In this document: piece after piece, positions 36,246-48,945 of the stretch
How positions within the stretch are numbered: position 1 is the stretch's first letter
Layout of the letters: each line of letters starts with the position of its first letter
NCBI GenBank assembly: GCA_013398275.1
Contig: VZSE01010148.1
Coordinates: 310,001-374,000 of the forward strand
Direction of reading: 5' to 3'
DNA from: Promerops cafer
Taxonomy: Eukaryota > Chordata > Aves > Passeriformes > Nectariniidae
DNA: 64,000 nucleotides
Translations under genes and position numbers: made by a program
Notes under the pieces: model-generated
What the model was told of the DNA's origin: nothing
Seen by the model: only the letters and a program-made list of their open reading frames with translations
Databases searched by the model: none

Positions 36246-39200
36246 ATTTATTATTCATTACCCAACTTTTCACCCTTTTGATATGCAACATTCCCAAGCT
36301 TTGCTGGCTGCTTGGGAAGAGACCTTTGGAGCTTGACCATTTGGGTGCTCATGGCAAGCCAGGGCTGGGAACAGCAGCACACACCAGCCATTTAAGGACC
36401 CAGTAAGAAAGTGCTCCACCTCTTACGGAATTTTGGTGAACGGACTGTAATTACCCAAATATTTATGGGTTCTCTTTATTGTATGAGTCACTGAGGGCTT
36501 GTGAGGGGGCAGACAATTTCCATTTTGTTTAGGGCAAAAATATCCCTGGAGACCAAGCTGATCTATGGAGCTGCCATATCAAACCCTCCTAGGAAAGAAA
36601 AAAAAAAAGATAATGCATTTATTAGTCAGCTCACATTGGACTGCTGTGTGTAGAAAAGGAGAGAACTGAACTGAAAAATGCTTTTAAAACCACAATTCCA
36701 TAAGCATCTGTCTCATTTCAAGTACGACTGGGGCCTTTCTGTCTCCTGAAAGGAAAGGAGAGGGTGAATTCAAATGATCTGTAGCTCTGGAGTGCTGAAG
36801 GGGAAAAAAAGTAATTTCCAAACAGAACTGCATCCCTGCAGACAGTGACCAGGCACAGATAACCTCCTCCAGAGAGCCACAGTTCCCCCAGCATCCCTCC
36901 CCAAATGACCCGCTCTGCGCTCCCTTTGCTCTCCCTGAGGCTGAGATCAGAACTGTAGGAACCAAGCAGAAAAGAAACAACAATTCTTGGCCATCAGACA
37001 AGAGGAGAAAGAGAGAGGAAAGGAGAAGATGGCTGAGTGATGTTTGTCCCCATCCATGTCCTGTTTGTTGCATTTTAGCCACCAGTCACCTTCCCCATGA
37101 GTGCTGTGTTTCTGCAGGACACCCTGACCCGCACAGCACGTGAGGGGAGCTGTGGTGGATCCCAGCACCAGCAGGGCATGGAGGAGCCGTGGCACAGGCA
37201 CTGGAAATGCTCTTTGCCATGCTGGAACCTGTGGCAGGCTGTGCCTTGGGCAGAGGTGCAGAAATCCCCTGTGACTGCTCCCAGTCTCACAGCTCCTGTG
37301 TCTGCATCTGGAAAAAGGAAGGGACTGAGGGAAAAGAGGAGCCACAGAGAAGGCAGGAGCAGAAACTGCCCTGAAAATTCTTCTTTGTCCTTTGGATCAC
37401 CACAGCATCTTAGAGCCTTTGTCCAAAGTGGGGCTCTCCAGCAGCACCCGGAGTGGAGCAGTGCCCTGCCCTGGCCTGTTGGCAGGGATGGTGGAGGGCA
37501 GTCCTGCTTCACAGAAAGGCTCTCGGGCCTTTGCTGAGCTTGTCCCTGGCCAGGGAGGAGAAGCCCAGCCTTGGGTGAGGCCACAGCTCAGGACAGCTCA
37601 GCTCCTTCTGCCATGGAGCATCCCCTGGCCAGTGCTGTCAGCACTCAGCTCTGCTCTGCCCCAGCCTGGGGGGCCCTGGGAGGGGCAGGGGAGGGAGGGC
37701 AGCACACGGGGCACACCACGGGGCCAGCAGGACCCTGCCTGGGCGAAGCACAGCAGCTCTGGTGCTGTTGAATCTGAGGATCAACATTAGAGGGAAATGG
37801 AGAATAAAGAGCAGTAAATGAGCTGGATTAGTGGAGCAGTTTTACATAGCCCTTCATTTAATCCTTTGCTTTCCTTTCATTGTTTAATTGGTTTAGCTCT
37901 TGTACTTTTAATGCTGCAGGCAGAGAGAGCCAACCTCCTCTTTCCTTCTCTTTTCCTGCCTTCTCTTTCCTCTCTTTACATCTGACTAGCTAATCCCATT
38001 TCTCTCTTTCTCCCTCCATTTCTGTCTCTATCCCTGGTTCTCATTTCTCCAGCTTCTTTCTCTCTCTCTTCAGGCCCCATATTACTCAAGCAGCTTTTGT
38101 TAGCGCTGTCAACTGCATCAGCCTGTAAGTGAAATTGTACTGTAAGTGAAGTTAAAAGTATTTCTATGGTGGGATATTTAATCATTTGAATCCTTGATAG
38201 GAGCAGCTCTTTTTATTTTCACTAGCTATAAATCCAGGCTCTATCTAATCTCTGATCTCGACGAGGAGAGAATTAACCAACAGAGTGTGTGACTAGAAAG
38301 GAGAAGGCTGGAGAGAAGGGACCACTTTATCTGAGTGTGGAGTGGAGCAGCATAGGAATAAGGCAAGGAGCTGTTCCCAGCTCCCTGCCATTCTCACTAT
38401 CTTTCCCTGAGTCTACCTTCCTTCCCCTCCCCAGACACTCCAGCATATTGAAAATGCCATTTTCCATTTGCAGCTCTTTCCTTTCCCCCTTCAGCGAGTC
38501 ACTCAGCCCACGATGGTGGGGAGGAGTTGTGTCTGACTGCAGAGCCCTGGATTTTAGTCCATCTCCAGCTTGCACTGGTCTGATTGGAATGACTCCGGGT
38601 GTGGATGGCACCTGTGGGCCTAACCCTACCTCGAGGGGCCCTATGCCAGGTTTCGGATCTCGAGGTGACCCTTCCTCTGGCCTGCTCCAGGAGCTGCCTG
38701 TACAAATGGATTATTCACCTTTTCCTCTTCACCTGGGTCTGCTTAGAACAGTTAAGAGCCTCCCATGCTCTCACCTCTCCAAAGCACAGGTCCAAGTGCC
38801 TTTCTTCAGACACATTCCCAGGACTCCTCTGTGCAGTGAAGCCACCCATCCTACTGCTTTAAGTTAAATCTTTTTTTGTAAAGTTCTGGGTGAAGGTCAT
38901 ATCTCAGCATCTTTCCTTCTTTATCCCCTTGTTTTCCCTCCTGGCATGTGGGGTGACCCCTACAGCTCATTCCCTTTTCCATAATTCTGTTGCTGGTACA
39001 CAGCACATCTCTACCAGCTAAGGAGGAGAATGGGGAGATGATCAGAAATGTTCTGATTGGTTTGGGACTCTCCTATTTTTCCTCTCAGAACTTGGTGATT
39101 TGGTGAAAGCAAAGCATTCTGCTGAGATGAGGTAATTGCCATGGAGCCCCTGGCAGACCAGGATCATCTCTGGAGGTTCTCCTGCTGGTTTACAGGCATC

Positions 39201-39378
39201 CAGGTTATGAGGAAAAAAGAAACGTCCATAACTGTTGGAATCTGCTAGGAGAGAGGGAAGTTCAGTGGCAGGATTGCACCCAGATCTTCTGGAAGAACTA
39301 CGTATTTCGGTCTCCTTAGGGCTGAGATTGGACCACCAAGTGAAGGCAGCAGCCATGTACATCAAGGCAGGTGTGAAA
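36246..39378. other. Non-coding stretch between inverted CR1 copies
   Basis: No recognisable gene. GC-rich sequence at 37090-37760 yields overlapping frames on both strands (up to 169 codons) without family resemblance. A pyrimidine-rich zone lies at 37925-38080. The 192-codon frame at 38289-38867 is the longest outside repeats but lacks any identifiable domain or credible splice context. Confidence 0.6.
37925..38080. repeat. Pyrimidine-rich low-complexity zone
   Basis: CT-rich sequence with many TTTCCTTCTC and TCTCTCTCTC words, interrupted around 37985-37998 by TGACTAGCTAATC. Low-complexity tract; no exon follows that I can recognise. Confidence 0.7.
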
Positions 39379-39552
39379 CACAGGATCCCAGAATCCTACA
39401 ATGGTCTGGGTTGGAAGGGACCTTAAAAATCATCATTCCACCCCCTGCCATGGGCAGGGACACCTTCCATTATCCCAGGGTGCTCCCAACCCCATCCAGC
39501 CTGGACACTTCCAGGGATCCAGGGGCAGCCACAGCTGCTCTGGGCAGAAACA
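39379..39552 (-). mobile_element. CR1 LINE fragment, 3' end
   Basis: In plus orientation this starts CACAGGATCCCAGAATCCTA, then GGTTGGAAGGGACCTTAAA, CCATGGGCAGGGACACCTTC and CCAGGGATCCAGGGGCAGCC. It is the reverse complement of a CR1 3' end. The interval matches the reverse complement of 36080-36242 at roughly four of five positions by eye, so the two copies are an inverted pair of one subfamily about 3.1 kb apart. It is truncated and non-coding. Confidence 0.94.
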
Positions 39553-41962
39553 GTAGGAAAAGGTGTGGGGAGCCTGTGTGGGTTGTCCATACTTTGCCTA
39601 AGCCTTGCCAACAACTGGAGCTCTCTCAAAGCCTCAGTCCGGGAGCTCTAAGCAGAGAACTGCAGTCTGATTACACTAAATTAGGGCATCAATATTTACC
39701 TTGAGAATGTGTCTGAAGGATGAAAAGTGCTACAGGTGTTGAACATCTTGGCTGCATTTCCTTGCAGGAAAAATCCAGGCTACCCTTTCTCCTCCTCCCT
39801 CTCACCTGCAATCCTCCAGCACTTCTCTGTTATGTCTGTGGCCTGCTTGTTTGCAAAGTCACCACAGGAATGATGGCTTTGCAAGGAAATGCAGGAGCTC
39901 TGATGACTCGAGGGTTAGGTTCCCCCTCCTCCTCACTTTCCAGAGGTGCTGGGAGCCATGGCTGGTGCTGGGCAGTGCTCTGCAAAAGTGGGCAATCAGT
40001 CACTGTCACTGGGAGGGGAGGAAGCAGGGGGGATGCCGAGTTTGCACGGAGTCCTGGTTGCACAGTGAGATCCACACAGCTGTGCTGCTCCCAGTGTAAA
40101 TACGGACAGCCCCATTCATCACCGGCCTCCCTTCCTCAGCACACGGCCAGGGGAGAGGGATGATTTAGTGCCTGCAGCTGGAACAAGCACTAAGTTTCTC
40201 TAAAACAGCAACATTTAAGAACTGGGGATGTTTTGCATGTGTGTTTTGCGGTTCTGGGCAGAAGGGAGGAGGCAATGCCAGGAGCTGGGAGCTGCAGAAG
40301 AGGGAAGGCCTTGCAGGGAATCATCAGATTTCTGTTCCTCTCACATCTCTCACAGGGATCTGCATGACACTGGCCCTGTAGAGCAGGGTCACCCCAGGAT
40401 GCTTGAAATCTATGGAAGAGGCATACATACCAGGAAAAACAATAAATAAAGTGGATGGAAGAACAGGAGCCAGCATGGATGGAATTGATCAACAGGCATG
40501 GAAGGATGCACTGAGGCTGAGCAGTGAGGGGCAATGGTCCCATGAAATGAGCAGTGTGAGCAGTGCTGGACACCTCCCCAGGCATCCACCCCTGCAGACC
40601 TGCCCCCAGGCAGGGAGTTTCCCTCTCTCAGTGGTCTCCTTTTCCCTGCCAAAGGGGATCCTTCTCCTCACAGCAGAGATGTCAGTATCCCAAGGGATGG
40701 GATCATGGAACATGGGTTACTGGGGGTGGTGGGGTGTTGGCTGCAGAGGGGCTGGGAACTGAGGGCTGGGCAGAGCTTCAGAGGGGACAGGGAGGGTGCA
40801 GACTTTCTCCTGTGTGACAGAGAAGGGTTCCCTGAGGATCTGAATGGGGGAGAAAGGTTGAGCCCTCTGGGCACCAAGACGCTGGAAACACTGAGGGTCT
40901 GAGATGGACAGAAATTGAGGAAGACTTTTCTTCATCACTGAGTTGCTCCTAACCTTTGTCACCCCCCCAGGAGTGAATCTGCTCTCCTTTGGTGGCTGCA
41001 GCCTCCCCACAGACAGCAGATGGAGGACATGGAGAGGGGGCAGCCCTTATCTTTGCATCCAGCAGCAGATTTACTCCTGCCATGCCGGGTCACTGTGCTG
41101 AGGCTCGCTGTCCCTGCCCATGCCTGGCTGTCACTTGTGTCCATCTTGCAGGCACGTTCCCATCCTGTGTGTGGTTTTCTCAGCCTGTGCTAATTATGCC
41201 CTTGACTTATGCAGCAGAAGTGCCTGTGTCTATAACAGCACGGAGGTGAGGGAGGTTAATTAACTCGGAGGAAGGAAGCTGAGTGTCCCCACATCACACC
41301 CCTTTCCATATGCATTAGTTTTGAAGCCTGAAGACATTGTTTAACCAAACACGGCCCACGACTCGCTAACTTTCCCGGTTCCTGCCTTCCTTCCCCGTAG
41401 CACTAATGTTGCCTGGGATGGATGGCTCCCCAGCTAATGAAAAGCCTCACAGAAACAATGGCCTTGCCAGAGAAGATCGTGCCTCATTCACAGGTGGGTT
41501 TTCCAGGCAGTGCAGGCAGGATGCTGCTGTGGACAAGGCGCTGGCACACTTCCCTGCCTGCTCTGGCTGGAGTGATCCTCTCTGCACCCGCTGCAATGGG
41601 ATTTGCTGCAGGAGATGCACAACAACACCCTCAGCCTGGGGCTTCCTCCTCCCCAGCACTCCCAGACCATGTCAGCATCCTCTGCTTCTGTCAACCACAG
41701 GCACAGACCTCCCAGATTTTCCTTGCCTTGCTGGCCAGGAACAGGACCTGCAGGTCGTGCAACTGCAGCACAGAGCAGCTGCCCTGCCCCTTCCCCAACT
41801 CCTTGGAGTTGTGCTTGGGGCAAGGCTGCTTTCACTACTATAAATATGCTCCACTTAGGTGATTCCTGCAGTCAGATAACACCTGAGAGGTACCAAAAGC
41901 CTCAGGTGCAGCTGAGGCATCACTGCTGCCCTGTGGGGTGATCACAGACATAAATATAACAT

Positions 41963-41990
41963 ACACGTGCCTAGGTCAAGTTGCACGTGT
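41963..41990. promoter_or_regulatory. Paired CACGTG E-boxes flanking TAGGTCA
   Basis: ACACGTGC (41963-41970) and GCACGTGT (41983-41990) are perfect inverted copies, each holding a CACGTG E-box. The two cores are exactly 20 bases apart, about two helical turns. Between them is TAGGTCA (41972-41978), a nuclear-receptor/ROR-type half-site. CACGTG is bound by bHLH factors such as MYC/MAX, USF and CLOCK/BMAL1. The layout could be a compact regulatory module, but one occurrence can arise by chance, and the spacing is longer than the usual paired circadian E-box spacing. Confidence 0.35.
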
Positions 41991-44599
41991 GTTTCTTGGA
42001 GATTAAATCTGAGAGGCTGAGTAGCAGCTGCTTGGCCCCTGACTTTTTCTTCTGCTAACACACAGCCTTGAAGGACTCGCTGTCCTTCTTCTTCCTCACC
42101 CCTCTGCACAGCCCTCCCCCCTGCACACTTTATCTCTCAGGGCTGTAAATCCTTTGCAGCGAGGCTGCTGCCTCTCTGTTTGCACAGCACCTTTTGCAGT
42201 GGGGCTTCCAGGTGCTGCTGGAATACAAACAGCAATACAGCTCTAATTATAAACCCTGCGAGGAGATGGACAGCACAAGCCACAGGTTTGTGTCTCAATC
42301 AGGAGACTCCACAGGGGCCATCTTCTCCATGCAGCCCCATTTTTGTATCTACTGGGCAGCTGCTCAGAGAGGCCAGTTATGCTCCTTTCTCTCCACTCTC
42401 AATAATTACAGGTCTTGCAGGAAAAGTGGCCTTGGGAGTAGAAATTTTAGAAAGGTTTTAAAAGATTTTATTAGAAAGGATTTGGTTCCTGTGCAATTAT
42501 TAGTTTAACAAGGCACTTTGCTCACCCCCTGCACTGGAAATGTTATTGATCACACTCCTTTTACAGAGAGAGGAAGAGGCTGGCTCTGTGTTTCTGTGTA
42601 ATAGGTACACTGGCATATATTCATATGCACACACTTCAAGGTCCTGGGTGTATGCATAGATGTGCCCAGCTGTAGATATGAATACACACGCAGAGCCCGT
42701 GGGTGGAAAAGGCTGGTAGGTATGGAATGTAGGGGTTTGTCTTTCCTGTTGGAGTGTGTCCATCTTACTCACTGATGGCAATGGAGGGACATGGCCTGGG
42801 GGTCTGGGGAGCAGACACCCAACAGGCCCTGCTCAAACAGCAGGAACAGCTGCTCTGTGTCCTGGTCACAGTTTTGGCCACCTCTGCCTGGAAGGACTCG
42901 AGTGACACAGTCGAGGGTTAGGTCTGGAATACTGCACAGGGAAAGGCTCAAGTTTGTTGGCAGACAATGAGTATTATCCTCAAGGCAGAGAGAGCAGAGC
43001 TGTAAAGATCCAGAGTGCTTGAAATCTTGCAGTGACAAGTGCCATGTCCATCAATTATTGCTATTTCTTGCATTTGCAAATTTTGCTGCTGCTCGTGATC
43101 TTCATTTTCATCAGCAAGGATTCAGGAGCAAATGTTTGCTTCAAACCAGCAGGATCTTTAAAATTACTTTAAACACCTGAGCCTTCCCAAAACCCATCCT
43201 TGCCCCAGCTGTAAACCCGGTTCTGATTTCCTGACCAGAGCTGTCCCTTTAGTGCCTTATCCAGTGCGTGCCTGGTGCTCCCAGCACTGTGTCTTTCCCC
43301 TCTGGATGGCAGCCTGGTACCAGCAGCCCATCTCAAAGGCTGCTCCAGGCACCTGCATGGTAGAGACAGGAGGGAAAAAGAACTTAGGATAAAATTCTCA
43401 GCCGCTGGCTGATGCCAAACCAGCTCCTTTTGCAAAACAGCACAACTGGTCCAGGCAGAATCTGTGAGCACTGTGTCCCTTGTCATATGAAACCTGGAGT
43501 AATGGAGAGCTGGAAGGAGCAAATCCTGTTAGACCTGTTGTACCCTGGGCACCCCTGGGATGTGCTGGTGCAGAGGGGGGAAGGCAAGGCAGCAGCACCT
43601 TCCTCTCCCCAGGTTAATCTCCCTTTCCAGATTGCCCAGAAGTTATCCCACCCTCAGCCCAGGGAGGTTTAAATTTGCACCTCCCCAGCCCTGCTGCTGT
43701 CCAAAGGCTGGACTAAGGAATCTGAAATACAGAGTGATCTCAGCAAATACAGGGAAAATCAAAGTGGAGAACAGCAAACTGAAGCTGCTGGTGCCCTGAT
43801 GCACTGACATATTCTTGAGATACATTTGACTTAGAAGTTTGATGCCTTCAACATGTACTGATATGATTGTCTGAGTTCAGAGGCTTCTCCAAGCCAGGGA
43901 CACAAAATCAGAGAGGTCCTGCCTCTTGTTCTGCTTGTAGCTTGGAGGTTTCATGGTGTTCACATGGCTCACAAGGTCCTTGGGTGCCCATCACACCCCA
44001 ATAACCTCCATGTCTTTCCACAGAGAACAAGTTTGGTGAAGCAACTGGAAATGAGCAGAGGAAAGATATTTTCTTTCACATTTTCACCAGTGTGAGGTTC
44101 CCCTTGGGTGGCTCTGGGGCTCGGATTTAACCTGTGGGAGGTTGGTCAGTGTGTACAGACCGGCTTCATATTTTTTTCAGCAGTGCAGGAGACCTTTCAA
44201 ATGTGTGCTGTAGCTGGGTTCAAACCTGCAGCTCAGCTTGGCTGTGCAGAACCAGGACTGAGGCTGGAGGCAGCACTTTGCCCAGCCAATCCATTTCTCT
44301 CCCTTTGCATGGCAGTGGGGATTTTTCCTCACACCCGTGTGCCTTTCCCTCCCGCTGCTCGCACACCTCTCCTGCAGCAAATGACTCAGGGTGTTTACAG
44401 AGGAGAGTTAATAGAAACCAGGCAGAATTCGAGCCTCTCTGGGACTGCTTTACACACTGACAAAATCATTCTTTCCTCCCACATTAAATATTCATGACAC
44501 TCAGATTTTTAGATACAAAGGTACATTTTGTTACTAAATGTGTTGATCCAGAATAGGCTCCTCATCACAGGGAGTTTTCCACCCCTTTTCAGAAGGGGA

Positions 44600-44960
44600 A
44601 AAAAAAAACCCCACAAGCAGGGAGTGCGCCCCGAAAGCCATGCGGTCTGACTTCATTTCCATCATGTCTCTTTTGGGGGTTGTTTTGATTCAGGAGCAAT
44701 TTTGCCAAGATATTTATGGCCTGAACAGCTATTTGTACAATGTTGTGCTTTTGTGTACACGTGAGTGTGTCCCTTGTACAAATAACACGTCAACATCTCC
44801 GTGCTTCCCAGCCTGTGCTTAAGCCCATGAAACAAGATGCTTTAACAAAAGCCCCATATATTACTGCCGTTCTGAATAATTGTAATTTTGAGACAATATT
44901 TACATAGCCTGCTCAGACTAAGCTCCTGGGCCCTCTGACAGATCACAGGCAGCTGAAAGC
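44600..44960. promoter_or_regulatory. Candidate conserved non-coding element
   Basis: A 360-base stretch with no repeats, retained CpGs (for example around 44625-44645, 44759 and 44788) and AT-rich binding-site-like words such as GAATAATTGTAATTTTGAG (44873-44891). It holds a perfect 11-bp inverted repeat, TATTTGTACAA (44730-44740) and TTGTACAAATA (44774-44784), both built on the palindrome TTGTACAA. The 60-codon frame at 44640-44822 resembles no protein. The call is inference from texture and would need alignment to other vertebrates. Confidence 0.3.
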
Positions 44961-47900
44961 ACAGGGCGTGTGCTGCAGTTTAGTGCTAAGCAGGGAAAGG
45001 GAAAAAAAAAAAACAAACCAAAAATACAAGCAAGATAAAAAAGAACAGACTTATGTATTAACAGACACATAAAGCAAACAGCAGAAAGAGAATCAGGTAG
45101 AAAATCAAATTGTACACAGCAGTGCTGGAAGGGAACTAGATTTGCAGTGGAGCTTCCAGAGAGGAATTTGGAAGTGGGGCATCATCTGTGCCCACATCTC
45201 CACCTTTTTATTGCAAGCTGAAAGCAAGGTTTTTCCAAGAATTCAACTCCAGATTTGAGGTAACGTCTATTTTCCCCTATGAAAATATTACTAAAGGTAA
45301 AAAACCCCAAACAACCAAAAAAACAAAGCAGAAATTTGGTCCTCTGCTATTTTCTGTTGAATTTCTTCTTGTTTACAAGCACAGCACTGTTACAGGTTCA
45401 CTTTGGTTTCATTCTGTGGAATTGATCTTTGAGTACACAGGGAACAAATTGAGATACTGCAAAAACCTGGAAAATTCTGTCCACAGCTCCCTTTTTCTTT
45501 TTAAAGGAGGAAGCTTTGGGGAAGCTGGCAGTGGTGTGTGCCAGGTGTCAGATCCTGTCCCCAAACCTGAGGAGCTGGCTCCCGTGCCTGGGATGGCAAT
45601 GCCATGATCCACCTTGTCCTCTCGTCTTCCTGAGATATTAAAATAACCCTCACTAATTGCCCTTTCCCTTGAGTATGTTCAGCATCTGCTCACTGAGCCG
45701 TTCATGCAAGGAGTTGGACCAGAGGTGCCTCCTCAGCCACCCAGAGCCCTCCACTAAATAACCCTTGCTGTTTCATGGGGATTGTCCCCTCTTTTTGTGC
45801 CAATTTATAGTTTTGTGGCCTTATTTTGCTGGTATCTGGCACACACAGAGTGCACATTTAGTATATGAAGCCAGGAATCAGGATGTGACTTTGGGAGAGA
45901 GAAATGGTGAGTGAATGGATGCCAGCCTGAACACCTTCAGACCCAGCCTAACTAGGAGCTGGGGCTGAGCAAAACATTTACACAGGGCTGGGGGCAGAGT
46001 CTCAAATTCTCTGCTGTCCATTGGGGAAGATCCACCAAGCTGCAGTGCCAGATCAGCTGTGAAAGGTCCTCATGGTCCACACCACAGAAACCACAATCAA
46101 ATTAGCACTAATTGGAAATTGCAGCTGAGAGACCAAAGACTGAATGGGCGATGAAGACTGAACTCCACATTCTCCTCAGGGGTCTCAAATCAGCACAAAA
46201 ATCACTTGCATTGAAAAAATAATAAGTTTTATTTTGCAAGTTCTTAGATATTTTCATATGTGTGATTCAGCCACATCACACTCCCATGCAGGAATGGTGT
46301 TTCATCAGTATTATGCATTTGCAGAATGGTGGAAAGCCCTGGTTTGAAGTCTTGTGGCAGATGCTGCACAAAGTCAGGATTTCTTTTAAAATCACCTCAC
46401 AGCCCACAGGCACCGCTGGTTGGACCTCACACTAACAATGGGTGTTTTATGGCTTCCATCAAATGTGGTTTAAAAGAGAATATCCCCACCAGGTGAGGCT
46501 ACAAATAGAGTTCCCCAGTAGCTGTCTGGCCTCCTCTTCATAGTCCCCAGGCTTACACAAGGAGGGTATGACCCCTGTGAAAGAAAGACAAAAGACTTTT
46601 GCGGACACAGGGGTTTGATTTGAGCTGAATTCCTGCTCAAAAAAGTCCTCACCAGTTTACTGGGTTTTTTACTGGCTGTAAACCACCTCCCTGTGTTTGA
46701 GACATGCCTTTCAGGAGCCTTTAAGTCTCAGTGTGATTTCCATCTCCCCACACCCTTGTCGAAAGCCTCACTGAGCATTTCTTTTCAGTGGGCTGCCATC
46801 TCTGGCAAGAAACGGTGAATCTTATTTCTGCTTTGATTTCTTCTGGCATTCTCCTCCAACCCTGCATTCTCTGTGTGCCTCTTTCAGAGACAGAAGGGAG
46901 GCTGGGCATCTGCCAGTCTGCATTTGTCCCTGTGACTGTGCTCCCATACCAAAATCTACAACGTCCCTTCCTTCACATTTCAGATCTGCCCTGTAGGAGG
47001 CTGTACCCCCTCTAATATGCACAGCTTCCATGGTCCTCATCCCAGACTATGTTGTCAGCCCTCTCCCTAATGCCAGCTCATATCAAATCTTGGGAGAAGT
47101 TTCCAGTCCTGTTTCCTTTCTTCCTTGCTGTGATAAATGTTGGTTTTGCAGTAGCACCACACTCATGCTTCTTCTGAATACTCTGCTGGCATTCCCTTGT
47201 CCCAGGAACTGCCTGATATACTCATACCAGAGCTGCTGAGCTGCAAGTTACTCCCATGAACATCATTGATGGGTCCATTTCCAGGGGGAAAAGCAGTGGA
47301 TCTGTCCTAACCTACAGAGAGACCAGTGAAACTGGCTCCTGGATGAGGGAGCTTCCACCGTAAGTGGGAGCAGAGACAAAATGAGCTCATTACTGCTTTC
47401 ACCCAGTGCCAGGCACTAAAAGATTTTAACTGGTTTAGTGCAATTGGCCTTTTTTCGTTATGTATTTGGGCTTCATGATGGACGAGTCGTTAAAAAATAA
47501 ATACAGAAGTAATGATGGTAGCAATCACAGAAAGCAATTCTCAGCTATAATAAGGAGTCTCCTGGATGTGTACAGCCTGTGCTCCACTATTGATTTCTTC
47601 CTTTCTTTATTGCACTTCACTCCTCTCTGTTCACCCAAGCCCAGCCCTCATGCTGCACAGCCTGCCAGCCAACCACAGCCATGAATTATTAACAAGAAGG
47701 AGACCTTTAATTGGATGAGCTGCAATTAATAATTCATTGGAGGTGCTTGCAGAGAGAGGGAGGGAGAGCAGGCGAGGTGCCTATGCTGAGAATTGGGCCC
47801 ACACCATGGGAGCAAGTGGGAAGTTGAGATGCTCCAGCTGGAGGATTGCTGAGCCTGGCTGCAGGAGGAGCGAGGCACAGCCAGGAGAGACCTGCCCAGA

Positions 47901-48892
47901 GAGTTAGAGATGCTTTTGGAAGTGTGACCTACCCCTTGCAGCCAGTGCTCCCAGCACGCCGGATCCATGGCACTGTGCCTGGAGCTGGCAACACGAGGAG
48001 CACACAGCAGGGCACGGAGCTTAGCTAGGAGCCCATCTCACACCCGTGCCTCCAGTGCTCTCTGCAGCAGCCCCAGAGTCCCATCCCAGTCGTGATTTCC
48101 CTCCCTGCAGACGACCCAGAGGCAGAGTGGGGTGGGCAAGTGGGAGTGAAGCCACTCTGCTCATTGTACCAGCAGTCCCTCTGCTTCCAGGGCTCCAAAA
48201 CCAAATTAATATCCTCAGCCACACACAGCCTTGGTGCTTTCCAGCTGACGAGCAAGGCCACAGATCATTAATGTTAATTAATATTTACATTACAGTTGCG
48301 CCTGGAGGGCTCCATTCAGGTCTCTGTGGTGTGATGCATCCTACAAACATATTGAGGATGGGGTCCCCTCTTGTGCTGCTCGGCCCACAAACATACCCAG
48401 AGACACGTTCCTCTGCCTGGAAACAGCCTTTCCCTTTTGCTTTTCATAACCTGTGCTTTTTACAGCTTCAGTAAAGGAGCCTGGATGGCTATTAAAGAAA
48501 AAATGAAGAAAAGAAAATAGGAAAAACAAAGAAAGACTTAGTGCTTGTAGAAGTGGTAGGAAGAACAATTTCATACCAATTCCTTTGCTGAGCCTTGAAC
48601 ACGTGGATAAGAGGCAAAACAGTCCTGGCACGCAAAGAGCACTATTTGAGACTTGGACAAGGTATTGGGTCATTCAGCCTGACTCCTTCCTCAGCATCCC
48701 CTACCAAATTCCTGTGATTGCCCCTCCTCTGCGCCAAGGAGCAGAAGGTGTGTGGCTGAAGCCTGTCTTCCAGAAGCTCATCCCATGCCTTCACGATTTC
48801 ACTGTGTCAGAAGAGTGGCAAACTTGCTTCCCCATCTGTGGAGAGGGAGGTTCTGCCCTCTGGGACTCATTGACAGGCTGACTGGGGACACA

Positions 48893-48945
48893 CGGCATCA
48901 CAGACCCATAGGACGTCTCAGGCTGGCAGTGACTCACAGCACACA
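48893..48945 (-). mobile_element. Possible short CR1 terminus
   Basis: GGCATCACAGACCCATAGGACGTCTCAGGCTGG-like sequence resembles the reverse complement of a CR1 3' terminus (ATCACAGAACCATAGGATG...GGTTGG) for about 40 bases and then diverges. It is too short and degraded to be certain. Confidence 0.35.

Larger units (their letters stand above)
39553..48892. other. Long non-coding stretch, unique sequence
   Basis: About 9.3 kb with no transposon fragment or exon that I can support. Frames at 41406-41862 and 39720-40163 overlap each other in alternative frames and match no family. Candidate regulatory stretches are the E-box pair at 41963-41990, the block 44600-44960 and the AT-rich, CpG-retaining block 47430-47560. 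A-runs at 44599-44609, 45003-45014 and 45299-45330 are low-complexity. The interval 42780-43010 is GC-richer but unrecognised. Confidence 0.6.

Noticed and set aside
38289..38867. 192-codon plus-strand open frame
   Set aside because: No family resemblance, low-complexity Ser/Pro/Phe composition and overlap with frames on the other strand. A rough estimate (about 6000 stop-to-stop intervals, stop rate near 1 in 21 codons) predicts around one such frame by chance in 64 kb.
41406..41862. Two overlapping frames of about 145 codons in GC-rich sequence, considered as a possible exon
   Set aside because: Both frames are open together, neither resembles a known protein, and there is no consistent splice-site pair or codon bias visible.
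44216..44260. GGTTCAAACC-like sequence considered as a tRNA B-box
   Set aside because: No A-box at the right distance and no cloverleaf could be drawn.
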